This document shows, piece by piece, positions 28,501-43,500 of a DNA stretch of 64,000 nucleotides. The stretch's first letter is position 1. Every line of letters starts with the position of its first letter. The notes under the pieces are model-generated. The model did no database searches and was not told the DNA's origin. It worked only from the letters and a program-made list of their open reading frames with translations. A program made the position numbers and the translations under genes. Source of the DNA: Megalonaias nervosa (lineage: Eukaryota; Mollusca; Bivalvia; Unionida; Unionidae); NCBI GenBank assembly GCA_016617855.1, contig JAECUM010001794.1, forward strand, positions 62,001-126,000, given 5' to 3'.

Positions 28501-31500
28501 TTTCTGGTTGTGACAGTAGCTACAATGTTAAAGTTTTGCACTAACATTTTGTGCCAAGTTTTGTGAAGCATATTTTGTTAATTATTTTGTGAACGTATTA
28601 TGTTAAAGATTTTTTAAAAAGTCAGATACAGTACTGATACATCTACACATGGCTGGTTCCGATAACGCTTGCTATCTCTTGGACCTATCTGAATTATTTT
28701 TTGAACATCAATTGATACAATTAGAAACGGAGGGATACAACTAGATCTGTAGTAATAGCTATTTAGTGTCACCAAAAAGTGAAGGAAGTGGTTTTCAAAT
28801 AATAAGACACTGATAAACAAACTTCTTACACGCATACAGGTTTCAATATCAAAAACATCAAGCAACACATGCTGAGAGATGCTTCAGGGCAAGTTTGCTT
28901 TATTATACATGTTGCAGTTATCTCAGAAACAACTTACACTATCTCATTCAGTTTCTTTTTTTACCGTATATATGCACATAATGTACCAGCAGATCTGGGT
29001 CTATGCAATAATCAGTATAACAAACAATACAGACCCTGATATGCTGGCACATTATGCAATGGCAGATCATGGTCTGTGTTGTTTACAGTTTGATCTGACT
29101 TGTAAGTATATATGATACACTTCATAGGCAGACACTTGTTTTAAAGGCCAATTGATAAAACCAGCCAGCAGGGGTAGATAAGGTAGGTACCATATGTGAC
29201 ACAAGAGCTGTGATTGGGCAAGTAGGTTCAGCTTTGTTGTCTATCTGCTTTAGGCATTGATAACCTTATGTTACACAAAGCTGTATGCTAAATTACCCTC
29301 CCACACAGCAAATAATTACTGAAAGGTGATGAAGCCTCATTGCATCAGCTAGATACAGAGAAGAAACAACTAACGCTATCCTAACATGAAAATCTTTTCT
29401 CATTAGCAGCTGAATTCACATTGAGTTCTGTGTAATGCACTTTTGAAAGTATACCAACCTTGTGCAGACTATCAGGTGTAGGTCCACCTGAGGACAGAAC
29501 ACCTATCACCCCACTGGGTGTTCTATTACTGATGTTCAGGCTCTGATTATTTTCTGTAAGGTTATCCTGGTGCTGATGTTGCAGTTGCAAACCCGCAGTT
29601 TGCTGAGACTGCTGAGGAGCACGCAACTGATTGAGATACTGGGGCGGAATGTTTTCGGTGTTTCCATGCTCATAATATTCAACATTACTCCTGGAAGTCT
29701 TCTCCTCAAATATTAGTTGTCTAGAAGAATTGTTGGGAACCCTGAAATCAGTTACAATGAGTATAGAACTCTTATTACAGCCATATCACAACCCCAAAGC
29801 TTTGCTAAAGCCAAAAATAACCGACTCCTTAAACCAGATAAATTGGAATGTATATATGTATTATAGTAAAACAAAAAACCAAACAAAAAACAAAAACAAA
29901 ACCCTGACATCCATGTGCCTGAGAAAATGCCTTAAACACAAAATATGACAATAGCTATTCCAGTGGCTCACCATGGCATATCCACATTCTTTTTATTACA
30001 TGCACTTCCCACTCTCCCAACCTCAAACCCCCAACCATGACCCTCGATTGAAACCAAAAGTTTATTAATAATATATGTCTTCCTGCAATAAATACATATA
30101 TATTGTTTAATTAAGAAAAAGCAAACAAAATCGACAGTGTCAGTGTAATTGAATGTTTGTGTATATATGACCTCTGACCTCCACCCGCAGACTCCAGGAG
30201 TGTGGTTCAAAAATGAGACCCGTCCAGTAACTGTCTTTGAGAGGGACATGTTACATTCAAAATTTAGTAAACTTTCACCAGTGGTTGAAGAGAGAGAAGT
30301 ATGGAGAGACTGATAGATAAATGGACTAACAGTATCACAATATCCTTCTGCTAAAGCATGGGGATAACCAGGAACATCTAAGGATGGACTGTTAACAGTA
30401 ATACTGTCTCTGCCACAATGACATCTTAACACTGACTCAGTATGTCTACCCTGCATGCAAGGTAAATATTAAGAAATAATTTATCCTTATTAGTGCGTAT
30501 CATTCAAAGTATTTAAAATAGATCATTGATTCCATAGAACCTATTGTATCACCTGCAAATAGCAGAGGTCCAAATATTTTTTTCTGACACAGGCCTGGTG
30601 CAAGTAGCTCCAAAAATTTACTTTCCCTGATTCTAATTCCACTTAGCCCAAAGTGTCAGCAAAGCGTCAGTTCCCATTCTTATTCTGCCCTACTAAGTGG
30701 CACAACTAGTTTAATTGTGTAATCATAAACTCCATACATCTATGTGAACAACTCAAAAGTCTTCACATGTTACTCAAAATTAAACTGAAAATAAAATGAT
30801 ATAAAGCTGGAAAGTGAGGACTAGGTTCGTCTTTATTTTTTTGAATTACCATATACACTTACTTAAGTCTGGGGTTTTTTTACTGAAAATTTGAGTCAAG
30901 CAAAGTAGGGGTATCTTATAAGTGTGACATACATAAAAAAATTGATAAACCTACGAGTAATTAAGAAACTCTAGATTTTGCAGTACACAAAAATTCTGTC
31001 AATTCAGATATATTTTTACATTTCATGCCTCTATTCCCATTTAGAAATGCATATACTGTATGCACAGTTTTTATCCGTTTCATGGCAGTATTCATTGCAC
31101 AATGTTTCTACAGTTATTTGGATTTTAATAACTTTAAATTATTATGGGTAAATTAAATACTACCCAAGCAAAAAGATGTGTCAATCAATGCTGTAATTGG
31201 TTAATAAAGGAATCACTCACTTTGTTTTCAAGTTGACAATCCTATTGATCAAGCCATGAATTTAATGCATGTATTTGTTCAGTGCCAATTCGAGTTCAAA
31301 ATCTTCCAGTGAATGTTTAAACTTAATCCCTCAGCTTATAAAGACAGCATCTCCAGTTTTCCCATGTGACAAACCTTTGATCAAGCCATGAGTGTGATAT
31401 TTTTTCAGTGCCAAGTAACAGATGGTGGTTATTTGAACTCCCTGTAATCTTGACGCACAGATGACGTATGTTCAATTGCAGCCTTTAGTAAATTCTTAAG

Positions 31501-34500
31501 ACTGTATAACCAAAGTGCCACTTTTTACTGAGATCAAGCTCAGTCTCTACATAAGCACCCACATACAACAGTGAAGCCAAGGTAATGGAGTTGGATGATA
31601 TTTATGACTAGATTTCAGAACTTATCAGACAATGAAGATAAATTCTTGAACTTTATAACAGATGACATCAGATAGTGACATATATAGGATACTGTGAATC
31701 AGAAAAAGTGATGTAACATTTATTACTTGCAACATTAATGGAATTAACATATTAAGAGATATTGTGAATTCTGAAATATTTTCATACCAGTATGTGACCT
31801 ATAACTGAATTCATGGATTTGTTATATAAACTGAAAGAAAATGTCAAGCATTTTCAATTTATTTGTGACATATTCCACTTGATAATATAAATATATTTTA
31901 CACTGGCTTTCTATCCATCCAGTTTGGCTTGTTTATTTTTCCTATGTGCAATGCTGACTCAATGATGACAAATCTTGCAAAATACACTCAGAGTTATAGG
32001 CGGGTAAATTGGCTTTTTGTAGCACAAAAATAGGAAGGTGGGGGCTTATAGTCGATCTGACTTGTAAGCGAGTATATATATATACTACTTAATATCAGCT
32101 CTGTGTACCTGTATTAATCAGAGGAATCAGCAGCCAGCAACTCTGTGCAACAGGTGTTTTAAAATAATTATCACCATTTTTGTAAGTATAAAACAACCTC
32201 ATGAATGCTTTGAAAAGTCACTAATACACCTGCCCTTCAGTACCTTAACTATCAAACAAATGCAGAGAAACTAGATCTATACACCAGTAACCAGTGAAGA
32301 ATTACATGAAAGTGTGAGCAAGACATGAAAGATAAAGGTGTCAAAGCTCAGGTACCCACCCATTCATAATTACCCGTGTAATAAAATTAGCTATAGTGTA
32401 CCCCTTTAGTCCATGTAAAACAAAAAAAGAAAAAGAAAAAAGAAAAGAAAACAGGTTTCCAAGTTCAGATCAGAGATTACATCTGGCGACATCAGGAATG
32501 GGCAAGACACAAAATAACGAGTGGTCCATCGTAGACCTTTGTCTACTGATCTTACATTGTTGACGTGTGCGACCATTTCGCTATGTACGTCGAACAGTTT
32601 CCTTACTTTCTATTTATAGTAACTGTACATACGACATTTCGATGAAAACAGACTGGTTTCTTGAATCTTAAATCATGTCTCACGGATTTATTACAATTTG
32701 ATAAACAGTTGTGTAGCAGACCAGTCTATATTGAAAAAACAGGGTGCCAAATATTATCAAGTGAAACAAGCTCTATCGATGTGACTCATGGATATTATAT
32801 GATGGAAACATTGCTAGAGAGGAATTTTGTTAATCTGAAGAATATATTGCATCAGGAAAAGGACAAATCAACAGCACTTTACACATTTTGAAAGAGGAAT
32901 TCTACAGTGATGTAATACAGCATTAAGAAAAGTGGACTTGACTTTATGACCTTTGAGCGAAAGTTAAACATGTGATGTAGACTAAAGTGAATGTTATGAA
33001 TAAATAATTTATTTTTTTGTGTCTGTATTCTCATACTAATCCACATGGATTTAGCCAATTTGTGACAAGAATTTTAACTAAATGCAGATCCAGGTAAGTA
33101 GCAGAGATAAATGTTCATATGGTTTTCTGTAATTATGGCATGTAATATATACATCACTCTTTTTATGCTTAGATTGCACTTTCTGCCAGTCATATTAGTA
33201 ATAGTTATGCTTGTATATTGGGGGTTGGGGTGGGGTCAGCATTTATGAACTTACAACAAAGCAGTTCAGGTTCACATTTAATATAACTTCTCATTGATTG
33301 GGTACCCAGGTAACCGATCATTATGATCCTCAGGTACCTGCTTTACTTTTTCAAAACTTTTGACATCTCTAATGAAAGAGATATCTGCTGATCATCATTA
33401 CTCATGAAGTACAAGTGAGTATCAAATACTGAGATCACATGCTCTGCTTTGTACATAAGGTCATGGCATTAACATACACAAGGTTTGGACTTCATATACA
33501 AGTATGGAGACTACAGGATTTGTCTCAGTGAGGGATCTCACCAATGGGTTGAACATTAATCAACTTAACCAGTCTCTTTCCAGAAGTTTAAAATAAACAT
33601 GCTATGTTTCAAATACTGAAGGTTTTGTTACTCAAATTAGATGAACATGGAAAGTTTTTGTATTTGTTTCTGACAAGCCCAACAGGCAGGGTACTCAGAA
33701 TACAGGAATGTCCTGATCTGAAATTGGATGGATCCTGGGTGTCAGTTCTGGGGCAATAAACTGCTCTTATGTTACATGTCTTGAAAAAAAAAAATACAAA
33801 TATACATATTAACATTGCTGATGACAAAGACAACACCATCACCATAAAAACTAGAAAAATGATGATCGATTCATACATGTAAATATAACAATGTCTCTCC
33901 TACACACCATCCCATGAATCTATAGTCAACAAGAGGCCTATTTGGGACTGAGATTGCTCAGCTGCTAAAATCTGCCTAACAGCCAAAATGGACAGGAAAT
34001 CAGTAGGATGCATTCTGCTTAAATTTCTTCCAATACTGTTCATTGCATATTTTATGAAAACAAGTTTCAAGGTTTCTCAAGCTTTACATCTTCAACTATA
34101 TCTGATAAAACATGAGCATAATTTGTACAAAATTTATAGGCTCCTATGCCAGGACACCTTGTGTCAAAAGTTAGCTAAATTTTGTTCAACAGCTATTTGA
34201 GATAAAGTTGTTTCTACATTTAGTAATGGCAGACATATTCTATAGTAGAAGAGCATCATTTTCATGTGGCTGTGTCTACAGTCTACCGTTAGATGCTAAT
34301 GTTTGATGAAAAAAGGATGTGAAAAGCATACCAGACTTTAACTGCTCATAATATAACTATTATATATGTTCATGTGTTACTGTGATAATAAAGACAGTTT
34401 TGACATAAAATACATGTTTGTTAATTATTAATTTCGTCTGTCATTTCCAAAAACATTACATTCCAGACAAATCAAAATGGGACACTACTCATCTACATAA

Positions 34501-37500
34501 AAACTATTAAAATAGCTTTTTTGTCATAGCAAATACATAAAACTATAGCTGTTTGGTACAAACCTGAGTATTCTAATTTTTAACATGTAAAAATTGTCTT
34601 GCTGGTTGGAAAAAATCTTAAAAAATTACATTTTTATCGTCCCACTGTTATGCAACAGTCCAACTGGTTACATGTTGATTAATGATGTGCAGGTCATAAT
34701 ATTTTCAGTATATCAAAGATGTGCATTGTGGAGTCATTTTAAACCGTGTTCAAATAAAGGTAACTTAAATTGACAAATTTATGAATTTATAGGCAAACCA
34801 TCCATGTCTGTCCACTGTTATGTGAGAAAAATTTTGGTTTCTATTTTTTCTGAAACCTGAAAAAGTTGCACATAACATTCGGTTTCAACATGGCACACAT
34901 GCTATTATGTTGACAAAAACCATCATGGAACTGATCAGAGGTTGTTTACAGTTGATCAGGATGCTTGCTAAGGATGTCCGTAAGGATGTTATGTGACTGT
35001 AACGTGATGCGGTAAATTACATGATATGTGGCAGAATAATTCTTTAAACGGGTAGCAAATAGACTAAATATAAATTGTATGGGTTGCACTACCAGGCAAA
35101 GTGGGTGACTAAGTCGCCTGTAAAATGTAAACTTTGCCTTCTTCTGTTTGGAAAACTAGAACGAATTCACCCTGCTATAGCTTTTATACATACAATGACA
35201 GTAGTTTACTACTTTGAGATCCTTTGTAGTGTACTATTTGATAATAAAAATAAACCTACTTCTGTTTCAAAATTTAAACATCAGAATGTAAATAGTAATT
35301 GTTGTAAGAATAGGTGAAGAGCACTTTCTTTTTTATTTTGTTAAAATGAAGATTTTAAATTACATGTTTGCGTTTTCTTTATAAAATCAATTTGAAACCG
35401 TATGCAAACCTGTAATGACAGACATCGCTGTGTCTATGACATATCACATCATTAGACTGTCTGTTTTCATAAATAATTGGGCATAAAGATTATGGAAGAT
35501 ATATTATTCAATGAAAACAAAGTCTAAATATTATGTGATAGCAGATTTAGCCTAAATATTTAATCATGTAGGTAAGAAACATATGGAATAATGCTATGTT
35601 GTAGAATTTGAAAAACTGCTGTTAAGGTTAAGGTTGTTTTCTGACATTCATTTTTCTGAAAATACAAAAAAGTGAAACAGATACTATTTAACCAATTTAT
35701 GTTGTTACTGCCAGTGTGTAGGCAAATAATAAAACCATAAATCTGCAGTCCTATCAATGGATTGTTGTAACAAAGCTAGAAAGTAAGTGGTTATATTAAG
35801 AAAATCCCTCTTTCTAAAAACAGATGCAGTCACATGGTGTGTTCTTGGTTGTGTTGATTCAGTTCGAAAGAAGGTTCTAGTTGAGTCATATATCGACTTT
35901 AATGCTTTAGTGTGTTGTCTATGAATAGTTATGGTAATGTTTAATCGGCAACAATGAAATCATAACAAACAGTATGGTATGAAGTCATTTGTGCATTTGC
36001 TCCTATGTATACATTACATGGGGTTGTGTCTAAGTATTTTCGAAATTTTAAGTATTTTAGAAATCTTTTTGACTGCAATTTTATACAAAACTTTCAGGAA
36101 AAAAAAAGAAAAAACATTAAGAGACTTTATAGCAACAGCAGCATCAGATCAACAATGAGGACCAAAAAGTTTCCTTTGACATGAAGTACTTAGTTCAGAA
36201 GTCACCCTAAGCAAGTTGGCATGCCACTGAGCGTGTATTAAAGTGAAGAGGTGCATAAAAAATCAATATTGTATATTGCAAATGAAAATAATTCAGCAAA
36301 ATACAAAGCTAGGACTATATCAATATTTTAAAGCACATGTACTAATACATTACACACCCAGTATACTAAATAATGTATTGTACATAAATATTTCTAGGTT
36401 TAGATTACATCAGAATTACCATTGGCAGTCAAATTTGTCAAGAAAGTAGAAGTTGAATACAAAATATTATTAACAAATGTGGTGTGGCTACTTCCAGCAC
36501 CAAACCTGTCAATCGCTGGCTCCCAAATATTTTATGAATTTTAAATAGAGAAATAAAATCTTTGACTGTCCTTGTTACATGAGTTACATTTTCTACCCTA
36601 ATCAAGTTTTAATACCAATTTTATGGAACATGAAACAATGGCATATCTTTTGTTGTTTTGTGCTAATTGCAATGGTCACTAACATCTTAAAGAATATTAA
36701 GAAAATATTTCACATGAGAATATTTGTAAATTCCTAATGTAATGTCTGAATGTTACTTGATGGATTATGAGTACATGATAAATGGACACAATTTATATAC
36801 ATTTAAACCATAAAGATGCTGCTGCTGCTTTTATTCATTTATATATGTAGTTGTAATAGATTTATGCTAATTATTATCCAGATAATAAAAGAAATCATCA
36901 ATTAAATATCCAATCTGTCCATTCTGTTACACAAGTTAGAAGTTAATGACAACAATGCTCTGACAAGATTTGGAAATGAAACCTGACAGTTATCTTCCAC
37001 CTGTTATTTTATATTAGATGGGATACTAGACCATTGATCCATAACAAATTTGATGTAAAATGACGCATTTAAAATTTGGGGTATTTGTCAAACATGATTG
37101 GCCAAAGAGCATATTGTTAGTCATATGGATCCAAAGGCCACTCAAACTGACACTTTCATTTAAATTTTGATTAAAGCCTCTTAAAGTGGTATATTTATAA
37201 GCTATTAAAAGTTGTTCTATTTGTAGTGACAGTAGCCATATTTAATGGGATATTGGTATCATTTGTACAGATGTAAAAGCCCTTCATGTCAAAGCTTTTT
37301 GAAAAATTTGGTCAAAGAACAAGTTTTGATAAAAGCCAATTTTGGTCCCCAATCAGATTCTTATGAAACTTATATTGATAAAAGAGGTCCCTCTCTCTTT
37401 CCAAAACATGTATTTAATAATTATCCAGGATTGCTTTTAATAAAGAAAATTGACTATTTAAAAGCCAATGGTGTTATACTCTGTTATTGAACAGATTTTC

Positions 37501-40500
37501 ACAGATCATAGACAGTACGGCTAACATGCCCTTTTGAAGCTGAGTGCCAAAAAAAGATATATCTAAAATTCTGCATTTGCACAGTATGCCTAATAGTTAA
37601 TGATGGAATGTAGAAATATGTCTTTTGTTTTGAAACATTGTCTAAATCGTGCATTTTATTTACGCTAAGTATGCTCGATTCCCTCCGACACCTATTTGTT
37701 TTCATTTTAAGAGTTATGCTTAGATCTATGTTTAACAATGATTAAGCATACCAAAATCTTGATTTGACCGCCACAGAATAACAATTTGTGTATTTCCATA
37801 CCATAATTAAACACCGAAAAGCTGCACAAATCATTTGTGTAACAGCAAAAACCGTATGTTGCTACAGTGTACAATTAAGAATCTAAACCAAATGTTCAAA
37901 ACATCAGTGATCAAAGCAGCTTTGTGCATGCATCATGGCCGGGGGGGGGGAAGAACCTTACATTATACTTTATTTTATTACCAATTCAATATATTTACTC
38001 CTTATATTGATCAACGATCACAAAATTAGATCATTTTTACAATTTGTATTAGAACGAGAGAAAGAGACATAGTATATTAGCTGTAAGGTATACAGCATGC
38101 AATACATGTTTTCTGTATAGTAGATTTTTTTCAGACTGAGGATATAATTTTGATATATTCATTGTGAAAATAATAAGTAGACAGACACTTGTTTCCCATT
38201 TTATATGATATAGGCTTCCAGAACGAAAGGAATGATAAAATAAAAATAAAACAGTAGACAGATTATTACAAATGTATTTGTTCCATGTACCCTACCTACC
38301 TCTCATCCCACAATTATTTCATCAATGTCATTAGTGTCACTTAATCAATTAAAGTCATCAAAAAACTTGAAAAAAATATTCTTGGTCTGATGTACAGAAG
38401 TAAAAAGAACCAATTATATCCATTGCATTAACTGAAACAAAATCTTGAGGTAAAAGACAGAAAAAATTAGAGGCTTGAACAAAAATCCCAACACTCCCCC
38501 AATTATACATAAACCAAGCCTTGAATAAAAGTACACCAGTTGTTTGTTTAATGTTCAATTTAATGATGAAACAATGACATACGTCAAGGTCATAACATAT
38601 ATAAAATTTCATGGCGAGCCAAAATTGTGTGCTGTACTGAAGCATTCCCCATATTCACAGAACTCTGAGAATGAAACTCAACCTCAAATATAGACAAAGT
38701 ACAAGGATTATACTTATGTAATTGAAATTTCAACATCATTATCAGCAATCCCTTAACCCAAGAAGTCGTTGAGGCACCACAGTTGACTTTACAACCAATT
38801 CTCTCCATCTATCCCTGTTCTCTACTGCCCTTTGCGAATCTCCAAATCCTATGCCTGTCCACTCCTTAATGTTGTCTTCCCACCTCTTTTTCTGTCTGCC
38901 TCTTCTTCTGCACCCTCGCACTGTGCCTTGCAAGATTGTTTTTGTCATTCCAGATGATCCTAAGACGTGACCGCACCACTTCAGTTTGCACTTTTTTACA
39001 GTGGTCAAGTGGTTTTCATAGGATCTGATGGCTCATTGGATCCTGTTGTGGACTTCTTTTTTGGTTACATGGTCAATGTATGAGATGCCCAAGATCTTGC
39101 GGTAGCATCTCATTTCAAAGGTTTGAATCCTTCTTTGTAGATCTGATGTGAGCGTCCATGTTTCACAAGCATACAGAAAGATGGATATGACAATTGAGTG
39201 CATCAGCCTTATTTTTGGAACCAAAAGCAATGTTGGTATCTTTCCATATTGGCCTCAACCTTGTTATTGCTGCTGTTGTCTGGGCTATCCTGCAAAGTAG
39301 TTCTGGTTTGAAGCCCTCATCTGTGATAATTGATCCCAAGTACTTGAAGCTTGTGACTCTTTCCAGCTTCTGTCCACTGACCTTTATTTCTGCACTGATG
39401 CATTGGTGTTGTTTGTCATCAGTTTGGTTTTTTCGGCGCTAATCTCCATACCATATGCTGTGGAGGTTGTGTCGAGGCGCTCAACCAAGTCAGCCAGTTC
39501 TTTTTCATCTCCTGCTAAACTATCAATACCATCTGCGAAGTGAAGGTTGGTGATTGTTCTTCCTCCGATGCTGACAGTGCCCTTGTGGTCATGCAAGGCA
39601 TCCTCCATGATCCTTTCCAGGAAAATGTTGAAAAGTGTAGGTGATGGTATACATCCCTGTCTGACTCCAACTGTTGTTCGAAACCAATCTCCTCTGCTGC
39701 CATTGATGAGAACAGCACTGGTTGCTTTGTCATAGACATGCTCAACAACCTGCACGTGTTGAAATTTAACACGCTTAAAGAAGCTGAGAAGATCCTGGAA
39801 GTTTTATGAGTCTATTTTTATTTCATTTAAAGTTGTTGAACATTTTGAGGCCTCAAGCTTGAGCTAGAGTTTCATGCTAAACAATTTTAAGAGAATATTG
39901 GACCAAGTATTTCACATGAACAAATTTTTACTCCAGTCTGCCGACTATTATGGAAGACTGCAAAGTACTGCATTTCAAACTTTCGGATGAAACATTCGAA
40001 TCGTAACATTAACTCAAATACAAGCCATCTGCATTTTTGGGTCAAACAAAGTTATCGAAAACTTAAGATAGTGTGTGGAAACCAGTTTTCTTCTTTTGAG
40101 TCACTGTGACCATAAAATCTTACCTTTTGATCCCCAAATCAATAGTCTGTCTTATCTCAAATGTAAGCCATTTCTAAAATTTAGTTAAGTATCTGTGTAA
40201 AAACTAAGTTACTGTGTGCAAAGAGTTTTCCTTCTTTCAGTCCCTCTGACCTTTTGGACCCCCAAAATTAACATGTTTCTCCCTTGTCCCATAAAGCATA
40301 CTACTAGTTTGTTAATGGTAGATGGTGGGGAGTTAAAGCTGCTATGTGGAAATGAAATAGACAACAGATGGATAAAATCATTACATGATAATCTATGCTT
40401 GATGACAGGCATACACAAAATTTTACATTACATAATGAAAGAAAAAATAACCAGTAGTTTTTATAATGTATGGTATGACATGCATTCATGTTACAAAAAT

Positions 40501-43500
40501 GCATCACATGCTTACTTCTGTGTTAATCCTGTTTGTTTGGTCAATTTACTAGGGTCCATTTTACAACTTATGCTCAAGCCTTCCTTTAATCGTTTATTAA
40601 TGTCTTCTTCCACCAGCTTTTGTTGCTGTTGAACCAACTGAGCCCTGAAAGTGACATTTATACAGGAATTAACTGCCAGAATGTTATATATTGAAAACAA
40701 ATTTCAGTGTCTACTACCCCTTTTAAACAGAAGAACTCTAAGAGACCCAATATTCAAATTCTAATTATTTGAATTTTCATGTCATATGGGTATCATTTAC
40801 CATGTATACTTGCTTATAAGTCAAGTCAAATTGAAGTCAACAAAGATCCAGATCTGCCAGCATATTATGCTATGTTGTTTGTTGTACTGATTACTTCCAG
40901 CAAACTGCACAGACACAGATCTGCCAGTGCATTAAACCAAGGCAGATCTGGGTCTATGCAGTTTGCAGTTGGATTCATCCTATAAATATATAAGGTACTG
41001 ATGCAAGCCTAGGAATACATTGGAAGATCTGATACTAATCATGTCACACAAACACATGACAATTATTTCTAATGAAAAATTAGTGCATGAGATGCCACAC
41101 TTATATTTAAACAAGTGTCTTTCTTATACTATAGGTTCAAGATAAGATTATTTTGGCCAGAATTGAGCTGCATTTGCAGAGGCAATGCCAATGACCTATA
41201 AAACCAGATGTGTCCTATACAAGCAATTAAGGACTTATAACAAAGCCAACAAGCAATCAAAGACCTGCAACAAAGCCAACATAACAACACACATCTAAAC
41301 TCAACTTTGTATCCTGTTACAGTACTAGCATTTTCATTTAATGCAAAAAACAAAATCTAGCATTTTATGACTACCGGCAGTGTAATATATTGAATAATGC
41401 CCATACATGTCAAGCAAACAAAAGGCTTAATATAGTGATTGAAATAACGTCTATCTGACTGTATCTACTTCGTATGACAAAGCTATCCAGTGCCAAGTAT
41501 ATGTCCTCTTTTACAATGGTGTGCATGGAAACAAGCCTTGTTATACATGTAATATGAATTCAGATACAGCATGATTGTGGCAAGGCTATCAAAATTTCTG
41601 AATAATTTCACCATTTTTAAAAATATTATCAAGTTTTCGTGTCAAAATGACAAGAGTTTGATTTAATAATTTGGCAAAATGTGTTGTATTCTTGAAGAAA
41701 AAAGTCTTATCACTTCAGTTGTATCCATGATCAATCACTGACTTTGATCTTAGTTTAATTTTGAAAGACATAAGCTCTTTAAAAGACTTATAACAGTTAA
41801 TTATTACTGAACCATAAAGAATTAAGCCATCAAATCTTCTTTCCATTTATCTTCAATGCATCCAGTGAACAACTGTAGCTTAATCCAATCAACAGCCAAC
41901 AGACTTTTTCAGTCAAATGATTTGCATAACCACACTCCAAACAATTAAGTGTACAAAAAAAATCAAGTGATTTATATACCTAATTAAGTAATTGTTAATT
42001 ATCAAAGTCAATCTCACTGCTAAAGGCTTTTGATATTTTGGAGAACTGCTTTATAAAAACATTAAAAAAGGAAAGCTGTCTTCATGTGCATGTGGCTTGA
42101 TGGTACTGTCCGACAGTCATCACACAATCAAATGACCATAAATATCTTGCAATCCCATCAACAATCATACATGCTGAAGTCATTGAAACAATTATGTATC
42201 AAAGTGTTCATTAGTGTTTGCAATGGATAATGGTACACAGAAGTGTAAAACCTTTATTGTTAGAAGAAAAGTTTGAAACCCAAGACAGGATTCAGTCTGG
42301 TGCTCAATGCATGTAGCTTGAGATTTAAGTGTTTATTATTCTACCATCCAAAAATAAAAGGAAGCAGCCAAACTAAGAGATAGTGATGGAGATGCATGAA
42401 AGTGAGGGACTGAAGAGAAAAAAGTCAGACTGGTGGGAGATGCCCAACTAGATGCAGCATCACTCATTTTCTGCCCTCACAGAATGGGGAGGGTGCAGCT
42501 CCTCCCGACAAGGGGTGCACAGCTTACTCTCCACAAATTTATGACCTCATTTGGAAGGGGGCCCACTGACAGAAAACCCCTGAAAATTCTAACGAAGATA
42601 AAAAAGAAACTCTCTTCCTTCCTTTAAGAAAGGTTAAGTTAAGTGATGTCCCAGACCTTGTCCAACCAGGATAGGCATGTGGAGTGGGCATCCCACCCAC
42701 ACCCTGTTTAGTCATTGCTGAAAGTCAATGCTGAAAAAAGTATTTATTACTTGTATATAAGTAAATGTATTTGCATGGGCTAAGTCTACTCTAGTATGAC
42801 AACAGCAAGAACTCACCTTTCCAAGGCGTTGTCTCAGAGATGTGACACAATCACCGATGATGGTATGCAAAAAGGAAGCAATTCCAAGATGCTAAGGGAC
42901 ATGGGAATGTAGGCGATTGTGCTGCCATTTTTGACCACACCAGGTTGCAATGAACTCTTGGGATGAGAGGTTCCTTAAGTAGAAGCCAGTAAAGCTCATC
43001 ACTGACGTGTACCACATGGCTTTGATCATGGGAACAGGGAAGCAGGTTTGCTCAAACACATGGTTTGTACATGTCTTGTGGATGACCTTGGGATAATGGT
43101 CCCAGGAAGAATGCAGATTTAAGACCTATCATTGGTTCCCAAGAAAAACAAGAGGCTCTTCTAGTCAACAAAACTGAGGCCATCAAAAGAAATACAGAAA
43201 AACCATTTCAAGAGCTGATCATAGTTCTGGTTGATCAATATGGCATGTACTCATTTATTCTGCCTATTTAGCCAGGGAAATTAGCAAGCAGGTCTAATAT
43301 GAGTGGTGAGTCAATGAAGTTCTAGACAAAGGGCCAAAGCTTTCATTCTGAAGGAAACAACTGTTAGATGACTGGAGAAGTCCTTAATTTGGCCCATCTC
43401 AGAGATTGTGAAGCATTAGGCCTTGAGAGTGACAGGACGTAGCTTCCTTTCCTAGGACTACCATAAGAAAAAAACTTAATTTTAAAGTAAATTATGTTTT

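Larger units (their letters stand above)
30451..40515 (-). other. Intron(s) C-D, 10 kb, hiding at least one unseen exon
   Basis: It contains a possible long non-autonomous transposon (30.85-32.09 kb), a LINE remnant (38.74-39.77 kb), a G-run at about 37,940 and long AT-rich stretches (32.1-38.7 kb) in which I recognise nothing. The flanking exon phases (2 out, 0 in) require an additional exon of 3n+1 bases somewhere here. Confidence 0.6.

Noticed and set aside
29630..29650. KEN box in exon E (NTENIPP)
   Set aside because: The Lys is absent and the context is not conserved, so it does not qualify.
32661..32891. Plus-strand open frame resembling a small protein
   Set aside because: No splice context, no recognised motif and AT-rich codon use; most likely chance.
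37245..37490. Plus-strand open frame of 81 codons
   Set aside because: It looks somewhat protein-like, but no family was recognised and no flanking exons or splice sites support it.
38305..38339. Strong-looking donor GAG|GTAGGT as end of the missing exon
   Set aside because: With the acceptor at 38340 the reading frame contains a stop (TGA) before this donor; only the weaker donor at 38311 stays open.
40548..40549. Alternative donor for exon C
   Set aside because: It would leave phase 1, which gives a stop when joined to exon D, and it is weaker than GTAAGC at 40515.
42820..43480. Further DIRS-type recombinase fragment
   Set aside because: Composition and neighbourhood are suggestive, but I could not find a conserved motif in any minus-strand frame.
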